A stretch of 13,675 nt of DNA from Pseudomonadales bacterium (lineage in GTDB: Bacteria > Pseudomonadota > Gammaproteobacteria > Pseudomonadales > UBA7239): assembly GCA_020443005.1 (NCBI GenBank), contig JAGRJA010000039.1, forward strand, positions 1 to 13,675, given 5' to 3'. Made by a program: the position numbers and the translations under genes. The notes below the pieces were generated by a model. That model was given only the letters and a program-made list of their open reading frames with translations, did no database searches and was not told the DNA's origin. Within the stretch, counting starts at the first letter, position 1; each line of letters begins with the position of its first letter. Positions 1 to 5,943 of the stretch are shown piece by piece.

Positions 1-87
1 AACCCCAATTTTTCCATGCTCTAGCACAAAAGCACACTGCGCATCAACCATCCCCACGTCACAAATAAAACCGAATACTATTCATGG

Positions 88-104
88 AAAAAAAAAAAAA
101 AAAA
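88..104 (+). repeat. A17 homopolymer inside dioxygenase alpha coding frame
   Basis: Seventeen consecutive A residues lie between the YSW and NAPD codons of the alpha-subunit remnant. The run keeps the reading frame, and the number of codons it fills (five lysines) equals the spacing normally seen in the family between the aromatic W and the conserved D/N-A-P. It therefore looks like replacement of sequence rather than insertion. Such a run is prone to slippage and to sequencing error. Confidence 0.9.
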
Positions 105-371
105 CGCACCCGACAGCATCAAGAAAAAAATGCAGCAAAACTACACCTTCTTTTTCGGCCCTGGCGGTGTACTGGAGCAGGAAGACAGCGAAGCCTGGGC
201 ATGGCAACAGAAAGGCAGTGCCATGGCCGGCATGGATGACGCACCCTATTACTATGGGCTGGGGCTTGGAGAAGCCAAGCCACATCCCGAGATGCCCGGC
301 AGGGTTGGCAGCTGCTTTGATGAACATTATGCCCGCGAATATTACCTGCGCTGGCAGGAAGACCTGATTGC

Positions 372-378
372 AGGGGAG
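372..378 (+). promoter_or_regulatory. Ribosome binding site for dioxygenase beta subunit
   Basis: AGGGGAG lies 7 bases before the ATG at 386-388. It supports that ATG over the in-frame TTG at 368, which would add six residues and would place this Shine-Dalgarno inside the gene. Confidence 0.7.
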
Positions 379-385
379 CAAAACC

Positions 386-943
386 ATGACTGATTCCATC
401 ACGACAGTCAATGTCGAACTCATCAGCCGTGTTGAACAATTCTATTACCGTGAAGCCCGCTTGCTCGATGAACGCAAATACCAGCAATGGCTGGCGCTAA
501 CCAGTGACGATATCTGTTACAAGATTCCGGTAAGACATACAGCCTTTGGCGACAACAGCTTGCGCGATACCGAGGCCTTTCTGAATGTAGCGCAGGAACT
601 GAGCCACGGCCTTGAGCCGGCCCACCGCGAGGAAAACAAGCTCAATCTGTCGATCCGCGTGATGCGCGCTTTCAAAAACAACTCGTGGAGCGACAACCCC
701 CCTGCGCGAACACGCCGCTTCGTCAGCAATGTCGAAGTCTATACCACAGAAACCGAAAACCTGCTCCGAACCTATAGCAACTTGCTGCTGAACTACAGTC
801 GTTTCGATAACGACAATTACCAGTATTCAGCCCAAAGACAGGACACGCTTAAGATCGAAGGCGACAGTTTCGTGCTGACATCACGGCTTGTCTTACTCGA
901 CTGGAATGTTATTACTGGGCCCTCGCTCGGACTGTTTTTCTAG
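386..943 (+). CDS. Aromatic-ring-hydroxylating dioxygenase beta (small) subunit
   Basis: This 185-residue protein belongs to the ring-hydroxylating dioxygenase beta family (SnoaL/NTF2-like cone fold). That subunit is non-catalytic and packs with the Rieske alpha subunit in an alpha3beta3 oxygenase. Visible family marks are FYYREARLLDERKYQQWLAL near residues 13-32, the acidic-aromatic stretch SDDICYKIPVR after it, TRRFVSNV in the middle, and the C-terminal LVLLDWNV followed by a GLFF end. The length is typical and the frame is unbroken. The ATG at 386 is chosen because of the well-spaced AGGGGAG upstream. It overlaps the alpha gene's stop (ATGACTGA), so translation is probably coupled. No ferredoxin or reductase gene follows; the next gene is the unrelated uup. 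The substrate class (biphenyl, benzoate, phenylpropionate or similar) cannot be decided from this subunit. If the upstream alpha gene is truly broken, this gene has no partner here. Confidence 0.9.
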   Translation: MTDSITTVNVELISRVEQFYYREARLLDERKYQQWLALTSDDICYKIPVRHTAFGDNSLRDTEAFLNVAQELSHGLEPAHREENKLNLSIRVMRAFKNNSWSDNPPARTRRFVSNVEVYTTETENLLRTYSNLLLNYSRFDNDNYQYSAQRQDTLKIEGDSFVLTSRLVLLDWNVITGPSLGLFF

Positions 944-1055
944 GCACCCGCTGGAACCGACGGGAGGAATTCCCCATCCAGCAACAAGCGTTAGGTGCAT
1001 ACGGCATTTTGCTCTATGATGTGCCTCCTGTTTTCCACCCTGTCAAACTCGCTTT

Positions 1056-2969
1056 ATGTCACTACTTCATCTCGATCGCGCCCACCTCGCCTATGGTCAC
1101 CATGTCCTTCTTGATGAAGTGACTATCGATATCAACAGAGGCCAGCGCATCGGCTTGCTCGGCAGAAACGGCGCAGGTAAAAGCACCTTTCTGAAGATAT
1201 TGAAAGGTGACATACAGATCGACAGCGGTGAGTTTCGCGTCAGTGACGGCATAAAAATCGCCTACCTCGACCAGAACCTGCCGGCCGGAAGCGATCAGGA
1301 TGTTTTCGATTTTGTTGCGAGCGGCTTGCCTGAAGCCGGCAAATTGCTCTCTGAATACCATCATCTTTTAAGCGGTGAAATGGATGACCGTGCTTTGGGA
1401 AAACTGGAAAAAATCCAGCAACAGATCGAAAGCATTGACGGCTGGCAGCTCAACACCCAGGTCGAAAAAATTATCGAAAAACTCAAACTGCCTGCCGAAA
1501 AGCCAATGAACTCACTGTCCGGTGGCTGGCGACGCAGAGTGGACCTGGCAAGGGCACTGGTTTGCGAACCTGACCTGCTGATGCTGGATGAGCCCACCAA
1601 CCACCTCGACATTCCTACCATAGAATGGCTGGAGCAGCAGTTAAACAATTTTCAGGGAGCCCTGCTCTTTATTACTCACGACAGGCATTTCTTGCAACAG
1701 ATTGCCAACAGCATCTGGGAGCTTGACCGCGGCGACCTGAGACAATGGCAAGGTGACTATAAAGGCTTTCTGGCTTTTCGCGAACAACAACTCGCTGCAG
1801 AAGAAACAGCCAATGCCCTCTTTGACAAAAAGCTTGCCGAGGAAGAAAAGTGGATTCGTCAGGGCATCAAGGCCAGAAGAACGCGTAACGAGGGTCGCGT
1901 TCGTGCATTGAAGGCCATGCGCAATGAACGGGCCCAACGCCGGGAAAAAACCGGCAAGGCAGAGTTTGCTATCGAAGCGGCAGAGCGATCGGGCAAGCTG
2001 GTTATTGAAGCCTCACACCTGCATTTTGAGTACGGCCAGGAAGTGATCGTGGATGATTTTTCCACGGTCATTATGCGCGGTGATCGCATCGGTATCATCG
2101 GTGCCAATGGCGCCGGCAAAACAACGCTTTTGAACATGCTGCTCGGCAAACTGTTACCGCAGTCCGGCACAGTCAAAACCGGCACCAAACTCGAAATAGC
2201 CTATTTCGACCAGCTACGCGACAGCCTCGATATGGAAAAAAATGTGATCGACAATCTCGCAGAGGGTCGTGAATTTATCGAAATCAACAACAAGAAACGC
2301 CACGCCATTTCCTATTTACAGGACTTTCTTTTTGCGCCCGAGCGTACCCGGCAACCGGTAAGCGCCTTGTCGGGCGGTGAACAAAACCGCCTGATTCTGG
2401 CCAAACTTTTTAGCAAGCCCGCAAACTTGTTAGTGCTCGATGAACCAACCAACGATCTCGACATGGAAACCCTCGAACTGCTTGAGGAGTTACTCACTGA
2501 ATTTAATGGCACACTTATTATTGTCAGTCACGATCGCGAATTCATGGACAATGTTGTCACTAACATTATTGCACTTGAAGGCAATGGTGTTATTAATGAA
2601 TATGTAGGCAGCTACAGTGACTGGGTCAGAAAAGGCGGTGGTTTTACACGCGCAAAAAACACAAGTGCAAGTAACACTCACGAGCTTTCCGCATCATCGC
2701 CTGTTCCACCTGAAAAAAACAAAAACACCGACAGTAAAAAGGCCAAGCTCTCATACAAAGATCAACGGGAGCTGAATGAGCTACCCGGAAAAATTGAAAA
2801 ACTGGAAGCAGACATTGAAAAACTGACCATAACGATTGCCCAGCCAGACTTTTATCAGGGCGAACATCAACTGGTAGAAAAAACACTGGCCGAGCTTGAT
2901 GAGAAACAGGCGTCACTGGACCAACTGATTGAGCGATGGGCCGAACTCGAAAACCAGAGCATCCAATAA
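1056..2969 (+). CDS. uup: ABC-F family ATPase Uup
   Basis: This 637-residue soluble protein has two ABC ATPase domains and no membrane segment, the ABC-F layout. Uup-type ABC-F proteins act on ribosomes, and loss of uup in E. coli affects transposon precise excision. Domain 1 has Walker A GRNGAGKST (36-44), signature LSGGW (154-158) and Walker B with the H-motif region LLMLDEPTNHLD (174-185). A charged linker follows at about 235-315, matching the ABC-F interdomain P-site-tRNA interacting motif. Domain 2 has Walker A GANGAGKTT (349-357), signature LSGGEQ (438-443) and Walker B LLVLDEPTNDLD (458-469). The C-terminus (about 565-637, from KLSYKDQRELNELP) is the basic/acidic coiled coil that distinguishes Uup from EttA and YheS; E. 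coli Uup is of near-identical length. No strong Shine-Dalgarno precedes the ATG, but residue 1 aligns with the usual Uup start (MSLL). It is probably a single-gene unit. Confidence 0.93.
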   Translation: MSLLHLDRAHLAYGHHVLLDEVTIDINRGQRIGLLGRNGAGKSTFLKILKGDIQIDSGEFRVSDGIKIAYLDQNLPAGSDQDVFDFVASGLPEAGKLLSEYHHLLSGEMDDRALGKLEKIQQQIESIDGWQLNTQVEKIIEKLKLPAEKPMNSLSGGWRRRVDLARALVCEPDLLMLDEPTNHLDIPTIEWLEQQLNNFQGALLFITHDRHFLQQIANSIWELDRGDLRQWQGDYKGFLAFREQQLAAEETANALFDKKLAEEEKWIRQGIKARRTRNEGRVRALKAMRNERAQRREKTGKAEFAIEAAERSGKLVIEASHLHFEYGQEVIVDDFSTVIMRGDRIGIIGANGAGKTTLLNMLLGKLLPQSGTVKTGTKLEIAYFDQLRDSLDMEKNVIDNLAEGREFIEINNKKRHAISYLQDFLFAPERTRQPVSALSGGEQNRLILAKLFSKPANLLVLDEPTNDLDMETLELLEELLTEFNGTLIIVSHDREFMDNVVTNIIALEGNGVINEYVGSYSDWVRKGGGFTRAKNTSASNTHELSASSPVPPEKNKNTDSKKAKLSYKDQRELNELPGKIEKLEADIEKLTITIAQPDFYQGEHQLVEKTLAELDEKQASLDQLIERWAELENQSIQ

Positions 2970-2979
2970 GCTGACTCGG

Positions 2980-3096
2980 TCAAGGCGCACACGGCTTTTT
3001 CTGGCAAGCCTGTTCAACCAGATTTTGAAACACTTTGTCCATGGCGCACTCTGCCACTTCACTGAATTGAAGCTGAAAAGAAAAGTAGCTTCGGAG
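2980..3096 (-). pseudogene. Possible remnant of a protein C-terminus (38 codons)
   Basis: Between a TAG at 3097-3099 and a TGA at 2980-2982 the minus strand is open for 38 residues with a protein-like composition: an alternating FSFQLQF segment followed by an amphipathic helix-like EVAECAMDKVFQNLVEQA and a Lys/Cys/Pro tail. The layout (beta strand, then long helix, then end) vaguely recalls the C-terminus of START-like RatA/COQ10 proteins, but this is only a resemblance. The only ATG (3040-3042) would give 20 residues with no convincing Shine-Dalgarno. It may be chance. Confidence 0.2.
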
Positions 3097-3100
3097 CTAT
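3076..3100 (-). terminator. Weak candidate Rho-independent terminator, minus strand
   Basis: TAGCT / AGCTA form a 5-bp perfect stem around a 4-base loop at 3086-3099, extendable by one G-T pair. On the minus strand it is followed by a T-rich tract, TTTTCTTTTC (3085-3076 region). It sits just after the small ORF at 3110-3256 and would end transcription from the 589-codon gene. The stem is short and poor in GC, so this is tentative. Confidence 0.35.
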
Positions 3101-3109
3101 AACATCTTC

Positions 3110-3256
3110 CTAAAGATCATACTTTCCTTCAGCTGTTATCGTTACATCTTCATTCGAAAAATGTACAGTGCTATTAAGGCTTATATTTGTCTCTTCTTTT
3201 ACTACAGACAGAAAATTCAACGACATTTTCTGTTCTGCTTCTACAATATCAATCAT
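3110..3256 (-). CDS. Small hypothetical ORF, 48 residues
   Basis: The minus strand is open from ATG 3256 to TAG 3110-3112 and encodes a hydrophilic, acidic peptide (starts MIDIVEAEQKMSLNF, ends AEGKYDL). No family is recognised. The frame stays open upstream to about 3292. A separate 14-codon ORF, starting ATG 3315-3317 nine bases after the stop of the upstream membrane-protein gene, runs into this region in another frame. Removing one T from the T6 tract at 3285-3290 would join them into 68 codons. The composition looks protein-like, but Shine-Dalgarno support is weak and it could be a remnant or chance. Confidence 0.3.
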   Translation of the reverse strand: MIDIVEAEQKMSLNFLSVVKEETNISLNSTVHFSNEDVTITAEGKYDL

Positions 3257-3326
3257 CAAATCCACTTCTTTGTCACTTTTCGCGAAAAAACATCAATTTG
3301 AATTTTCTTTTTATCATTAATAATCT

Positions 3327-5096
3327 TCAATCAAGTTTCAGTTGATACAGGCAGCGCTGCCTGCCTTGTTCCAAAAGTAATAATTTAACACCATCACCTG
3401 CCAATTGGTTCGAAAGATTTATCACGCCGTAAAAATTATAGCGTTTACCAACAAAATCAAAATGGCCTCGCGGCAACGGTGGTTGCCACACAAAATGAGC
3501 CAGCCCCACAACACGATTGTTGTCATCAAGCCACAAGCCTGTATCCCAGTTTGCCGGGCTGGCCACATTTGCTTTCAATTGCATTTCAGCCATACCCTTT
3601 CCTGGAAGCATCCAACGATTAGAGGTATCCGCATAATAATCAGCTACATTTAACAACTGGTTTTTCTTTACCTGTTTTTTTTCATTAAACAAAATATCAC
3701 AGGCTGGCAGTTGTTGAGCTAATGTCGCCATTGCACCCACCCATTCATCCAGTCGATCATTAAAAATATTTTTATCCTGCTCGCGTAGATGCTCAAGTAC
3801 ATCAAAAAAATAAGGCAGCTTGTATTCCCAGTTCCAGTGCAGCGCATCAATGGCGTCCTGCCTGACAGGAATATACATCTGGTAGGAAAGCAGCGCGTTA
3901 TCCACCCTCATCTTGTATTCAGCCAGTCGGGCCCCCAGGTCAAGCTGGGAGGGCAGCAACAGAAAAGGCAACACCAGCACCATTACGCGCAACCCATAAA
4001 ACACCGGCTTCCATTTGACGCTTAAAAAACACAGCGGAATAAAACCCAGCCAGAACATCGTCACCCAGATCTGGTAACGATCAACAAACGGATCAAGAAA
4101 CATCTCGATTCTTGAAAAGGTAATCAGCATTGGCGTCGAAATACCCAGCAGCATCAGGGCATAACACAGAATTTCGAAAGCAGAAAATTGTCTTTTTCTC
4201 AACAGTGGTTCCAGCAACAAAAGCACGCCCGCAAACATCGCAACCGCACCCAGCGTTATTGAAAAATTCTTCAGAAATGCAGGATCGAAACAGCGAAAAC
4301 TTTTGAAAACAAAATAGACTGGCCCACCCGCCAGCTTGAACGGAAAAGTCAGCGTTGCCATAAAATTAAAGCCCAATGCTGCACTGACAGACTTGCCTCC
4401 TGGCAAAACAAAAAAAACAATCAAACAGGCCAGTAACAGGCCGGACACAAAAATATAAAATCGGAAAGGTGCCCGCATATAAAACGCAATAACCAACATT
4501 GCCGGCCAGACCAGAATCCCTATACCGAAACTGAATGTGCACAACACACCAAAAAGTGCCGCAAAAAACAGGTGTTTTTTGTCAAGGCTATTGACATCAA
4601 TCGACAGGGCTTTCCAGGCCATATAAATCGCCAACAAGTAAAAGAAAATGGCAAAGTAGTACATGGTGCTCATAAAACCCCAGCCTAGCTGGGCAATATT
4701 CAGCAACCAGAGCAACTCAATAGCGATAAAGAAAGTTATTGTTGTTTTCGTAAAAAGGGACAACCTTTCCTGCAACCACAGTGCATGACAAAGAAAGGCA
4801 ATAATCAGCAGGTCAAAGAAAAAACCAAAGGCCACCAGAAAATGATTGTTTCCCTCAAACCACTCCATATCAATATGAAAAATAAAATAGGGAATGATAT
4901 GGCGGTGGTTGCTTTGCGGGTAAAGTGCCGCATTCAACAGACCTTCATTGAAATACGGAAAGTACATGTGCCACTGATCTCTCGACAATGGAGACACATG
5001 AAAAAAGAAAATATAGAAAACACTGATCGCAAGAAAAACAAGGCAGGGCACTGCGGCAACAAACAACAACCGGTTTTGTAAATTTTTTTTCTGCAC
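3327..5096 (-). CDS. Polytopic membrane protein of unknown function, possibly GT-C-like
   Basis: This 589-residue protein has about ten to twelve hydrophobic segments between residues 9 and 383 (for example 9-32, 84-107, 114-134, 141-163, 175-206, 212-231, 276-296, 305-327, 342-360, 367-383). A soluble C-terminal part of about 200 residues (384-589) follows. The first extramembrane loop holds SRDQWHMY (38-45, with an acidic residue) and NHRHIIPYFIFHIDMEW (63-79). An acidic and histidine-rich first loop after TM1 plus many TMs is the layout of GT-C glycosyltransferases, so a lipid-linked sugar transferase is one guess, without family-level proof. Start: GTG at 5094-5096 is the only plausible codon, because in-frame stops TGA TAA lie about 27-33 bases upstream and GGA sits 8 bases before it. 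By eye the gene is more AT-rich than parC/parE and uses many Phe, Leu and Tyr codons. It lies 97 bases after the small L7/L12-like gene and could share its transcript. Confidence 0.75.
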   Translation of the reverse strand: MQKKNLQNRLLFVAAVPCLVFLAISVFYIFFFHVSPLSRDQWHMYFPYFNEGLLNAALYPQSNHRHIIPYFIFHIDMEWFEGNNHFLVAFGFFFDLLIIAFLCHALWLQERLSLFTKTTITFFIAIELLWLLNIAQLGWGFMSTMYYFAIFFYLLAIYMAWKALSIDVNSLDKKHLFFAALFGVLCTFSFGIGILVWPAMLVIAFYMRAPFRFYIFVSGLLLACLIVFFVLPGGKSVSAALGFNFMATLTFPFKLAGGPVYFVFKSFRCFDPAFLKNFSITLGAVAMFAGVLLLLEPLLRKRQFSAFEILCYALMLLGISTPMLITFSRIEMFLDPFVDRYQIWVTMFWLGFIPLCFLSVKWKPVFYGLRVMVLVLPFLLLPSQLDLGARLAEYKMRVDNALLSYQMYIPVRQDAIDALHWNWEYKLPYFFDVLEHLREQDKNIFNDRLDEWVGAMATLAQQLPACDILFNEKKQVKKNQLLNVADYYADTSNRWMLPGKGMAEMQLKANVASPANWDTGLWLDDNNRVVGLAHFVWQPPLPRGHFDFVGKRYNFYGVINLSNQLAGDGVKLLLLEQGRQRCLYQLKLD

Positions 5097-5193
5097 TTGT
5101 CTATTCCGTAATCTCTGAAATTATCAAACTGACACTTCGCGGGCTTGACACTGCATCCCTTATTTTTCAGGCCTGACGATATACAACGCGTTT

Positions 5194-5463
5194 TCAGAAA
5201 ACATGTTTGCTGTAGAGCATATAGATAATCCCGCAAAACATCACTATCAGCACAAGAAAAAAGGCACCTCCGGAGCGACTGTTGTCTTTCAATCGCTGAT
5301 TCACCTGAGGGTTATTTGCAAGATAGTGCTCAACAAATTCCTTTGAATCCTTAAGCCCCAAACCACTGCTTTCACGAATAATTTTAATCGCTTCAATCTT
5401 GCTGCCTTTTTCAAGTGCGGCAATCGCATCCACACTCATTTCCACATCCGCACCATTACGCAT
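5194..5463 (-). CDS. Small membrane-anchored protein with L7/L12 C-terminal-like segment
   Basis: This 89-residue protein has a segment at 22-45 (KIEAIKIIRESSGLGLKDSKEFVE) that closely resembles the C-terminal domain of ribosomal protein L7/L12, where KxxVIKxVRxxTGLGLKEAKxLVE is the conserved core that contacts translation GTPases. A single hydrophobic segment (about 67-84) follows, ending in YSKHVF, so the domain is tail-anchored to the inner membrane, probably facing the cytoplasm. It is not rplL, which is longer, has an N-terminal dimer domain and sits beside rplJ. The ATG at 5461-5463 is chosen over the one at 5485-5487 because AAGGAAGG lies exactly 8 bases upstream of it. The function is unknown; small proteins of this type occur elsewhere in proteobacteria. 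It diverges from the thioesterase gene and precedes the 589-residue membrane protein. Confidence 0.75.
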   Translation of the reverse strand: MRNGADVEMSVDAIAALEKGSKIEAIKIIRESSGLGLKDSKEFVEHYLANNPQVNQRLKDNSRSGGAFFLVLIVMFCGIIYMLYSKHVF

Positions 5464-5471
5464 TGCAACAG

Positions 5472-5479
5472 CCTTCCTT
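5472..5479 (-). promoter_or_regulatory. Strong Shine-Dalgarno for the L7/L12-like gene
   Basis: AAGGAAGG on the minus strand lies 8 bases before ATG 5461-5463. It would fall inside the coding region if the upstream ATG (5485-5487) were used, so it decides the start. Confidence 0.7.
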
Positions 5480-5504
5480 GTTAACATTTAATCTGCAGTA
5501 TAAT
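5478..5504 (+). promoter_or_regulatory. Predicted sigma-70 promoter for the thioesterase gene
   Basis: A perfect TATAAT -10 box lies at 5499-5504, 32 bases before the ATG at 5537. The -35 match is modest (TTGTTA at 5478-5483, 15-base spacer, shorter than ideal). Transcription would begin near 5511. Confidence 0.55.
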
Positions 5505-5524
5505 GAACGCTCGATGAATGACAG
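5497..5524 (-). promoter_or_regulatory. Predicted divergent promoter for the L7/L12-like gene
   Basis: On the minus strand TATACT (5502-5497) is a five-of-six -10 match, with CTGTCA (5524-5519) as a four-of-six -35 at a 16-base spacer. The -10 overlaps the plus-strand TATAAT base for base in its central part. This is inferred from motifs only. Confidence 0.4.
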
Positions 5525-5536
5525 GCAAGAACAACC

Positions 5537-5908
5537 ATGAATCACTACAAACTGGTACTTCCCGAATATCTCAACCCGGGCGGCTCGTTATTCGGCGGCT
5601 ACCTGCTCAAATGGATTGATGAAGTTGCTTTCATTACAGCCAATCTGGAATTTCCCGGAAATCGACTGGTAACCATTGCCCTGGATGATGTGTTATTCAA
5701 ATACAGAATAACCAATGGTGAAATACTGCGCTTTCAGGTCAATCAAACCCGCCTGGGTACAACATCTGTTGCCTACAATGTTCAGGTGTTTGCTGAGGGA
5801 GAGAACAAGGACCGCATGGTTTTTGAAACCCAAATCACTTTTGTCAACACCTGTAGTGAAGGTCAAAAAGCACCGCTGATTCATGAAGGAAATAAAACAG
5901 CTTGCTGA
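5537..5908 (+). CDS. Hotdog-fold acyl-CoA thioesterase family protein
   Basis: This 123-residue protein begins with the hallmark of hotdog acyl-CoA thioesterases: NPGGSLFGGYLLKWIDE at residues 13-29, in which the Asp/Glu near 28-29 is the likely catalytic acid and the glycines bind the CoA end. The rest alternates in the beta pattern of the fold (RLVTIALDDVLFKYRI, ILRFQVNQTRLGTTSVAYNVQVFAE, FETQITFVN). It resembles the YciA/BFIT-type family and would hydrolyse an acyl-CoA to the free acid plus CoA in the cytoplasm. It is slightly short (YciA is about 130 residues) but complete. The Shine-Dalgarno is weak (AGGCAAG, about 9 bases before ATG). It is monocistronic, converging on parC with a 35-base gap. 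The substrate chain length is not readable from sequence. Confidence 0.85.
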   Translation: MNHYKLVLPEYLNPGGSLFGGYLLKWIDEVAFITANLEFPGNRLVTIALDDVLFKYRITNGEILRFQVNQTRLGTTSVAYNVQVFAEGENKDRMVFETQITFVNTCSEGQKAPLIHEGNKTAC

Positions 5909-5943
5909 ACCTCATTGTTGCTCCAGAGGCGGCCGGGCCTGCT

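Larger units (their letters stand above)
1..393 (+). pseudogene. Aromatic-ring-hydroxylating dioxygenase alpha (Rieske) subunit, C-terminal part, interrupted
   Basis: Frame 1 from the left edge to the TGA at 391-393 encodes the C-terminal catalytic-domain end of a ring-hydroxylating oxygenase large subunit, which binds mononuclear iron and adds dioxygen to an aromatic ring. Recognisable parts are a PNFSML segment at the edge, STLRINHP, NKTEYYSW, NAPD, then GPGGVLEQEDSEAW, which corresponds to the family's conserved (F/G)-A-G-(V/I)-(F/L)-E-Q-D-D-x-E-x-W, and a YYLRWQ tail. The Rieske cluster and the iron-binding His residues would lie upstream, outside the window. Two defects are visible. An in-frame TAG sits at 22-24, and a 17-A run at 88-104 reads as five lysines where relatives have about five mixed residues. 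After the TAG the first ATG in frame is 130, so an ORF caller would report only 87 residues. It overlaps the beta-subunit gene by 8 bases, as expected of a paired operon. The family call is solid; the substrate cannot be told. A sequencing or assembly error remains possible. Confidence 0.8.
2970..3326. other. 357-base gap between uup and a convergent gene, with weak minus-strand coding traces
   Basis: No well-supported gene lies here. By eye it is AT-richer than the flanking uup. It holds two short minus-strand open stretches (3110-3256 and 2980-3096) and a small hairpin (3085-3100). No clear terminator follows uup on the plus strand. Confidence 0.6.

Noticed and set aside
82..487. Minus-strand ORFs opposite the dioxygenase genes
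   Set aside because: They are antisense shadows; the plus-strand frames carry clear oxygenase homology.
944..1055. Frame-1 open stretch after the beta subunit stop (reads LGTRWNRREEFP...) as a further gene
   Set aside because: It has no start codon of its own, runs into uup out of frame, and resembles no family I recognise.
5145..5167. Perfect TTGACA on the plus strand at 5145-5150 as a -35 box
   Set aside because: No acceptable -10 hexamer lies 15-19 bases downstream, and no plus-strand gene follows in that position.
5145..5193. Palindrome TCAGGCCTGA near 5168-5177 as a terminator or operator
   Set aside because: The stem has no room for a loop, and a single 10-base palindrome is not enough to call an operator.
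5909..5943. GC-rich AGGC/GCCT hairpin between the thioesterase gene and parC as a bidirectional terminator
   Set aside because: The stem is only 4 bp with no flanking T or A tract.
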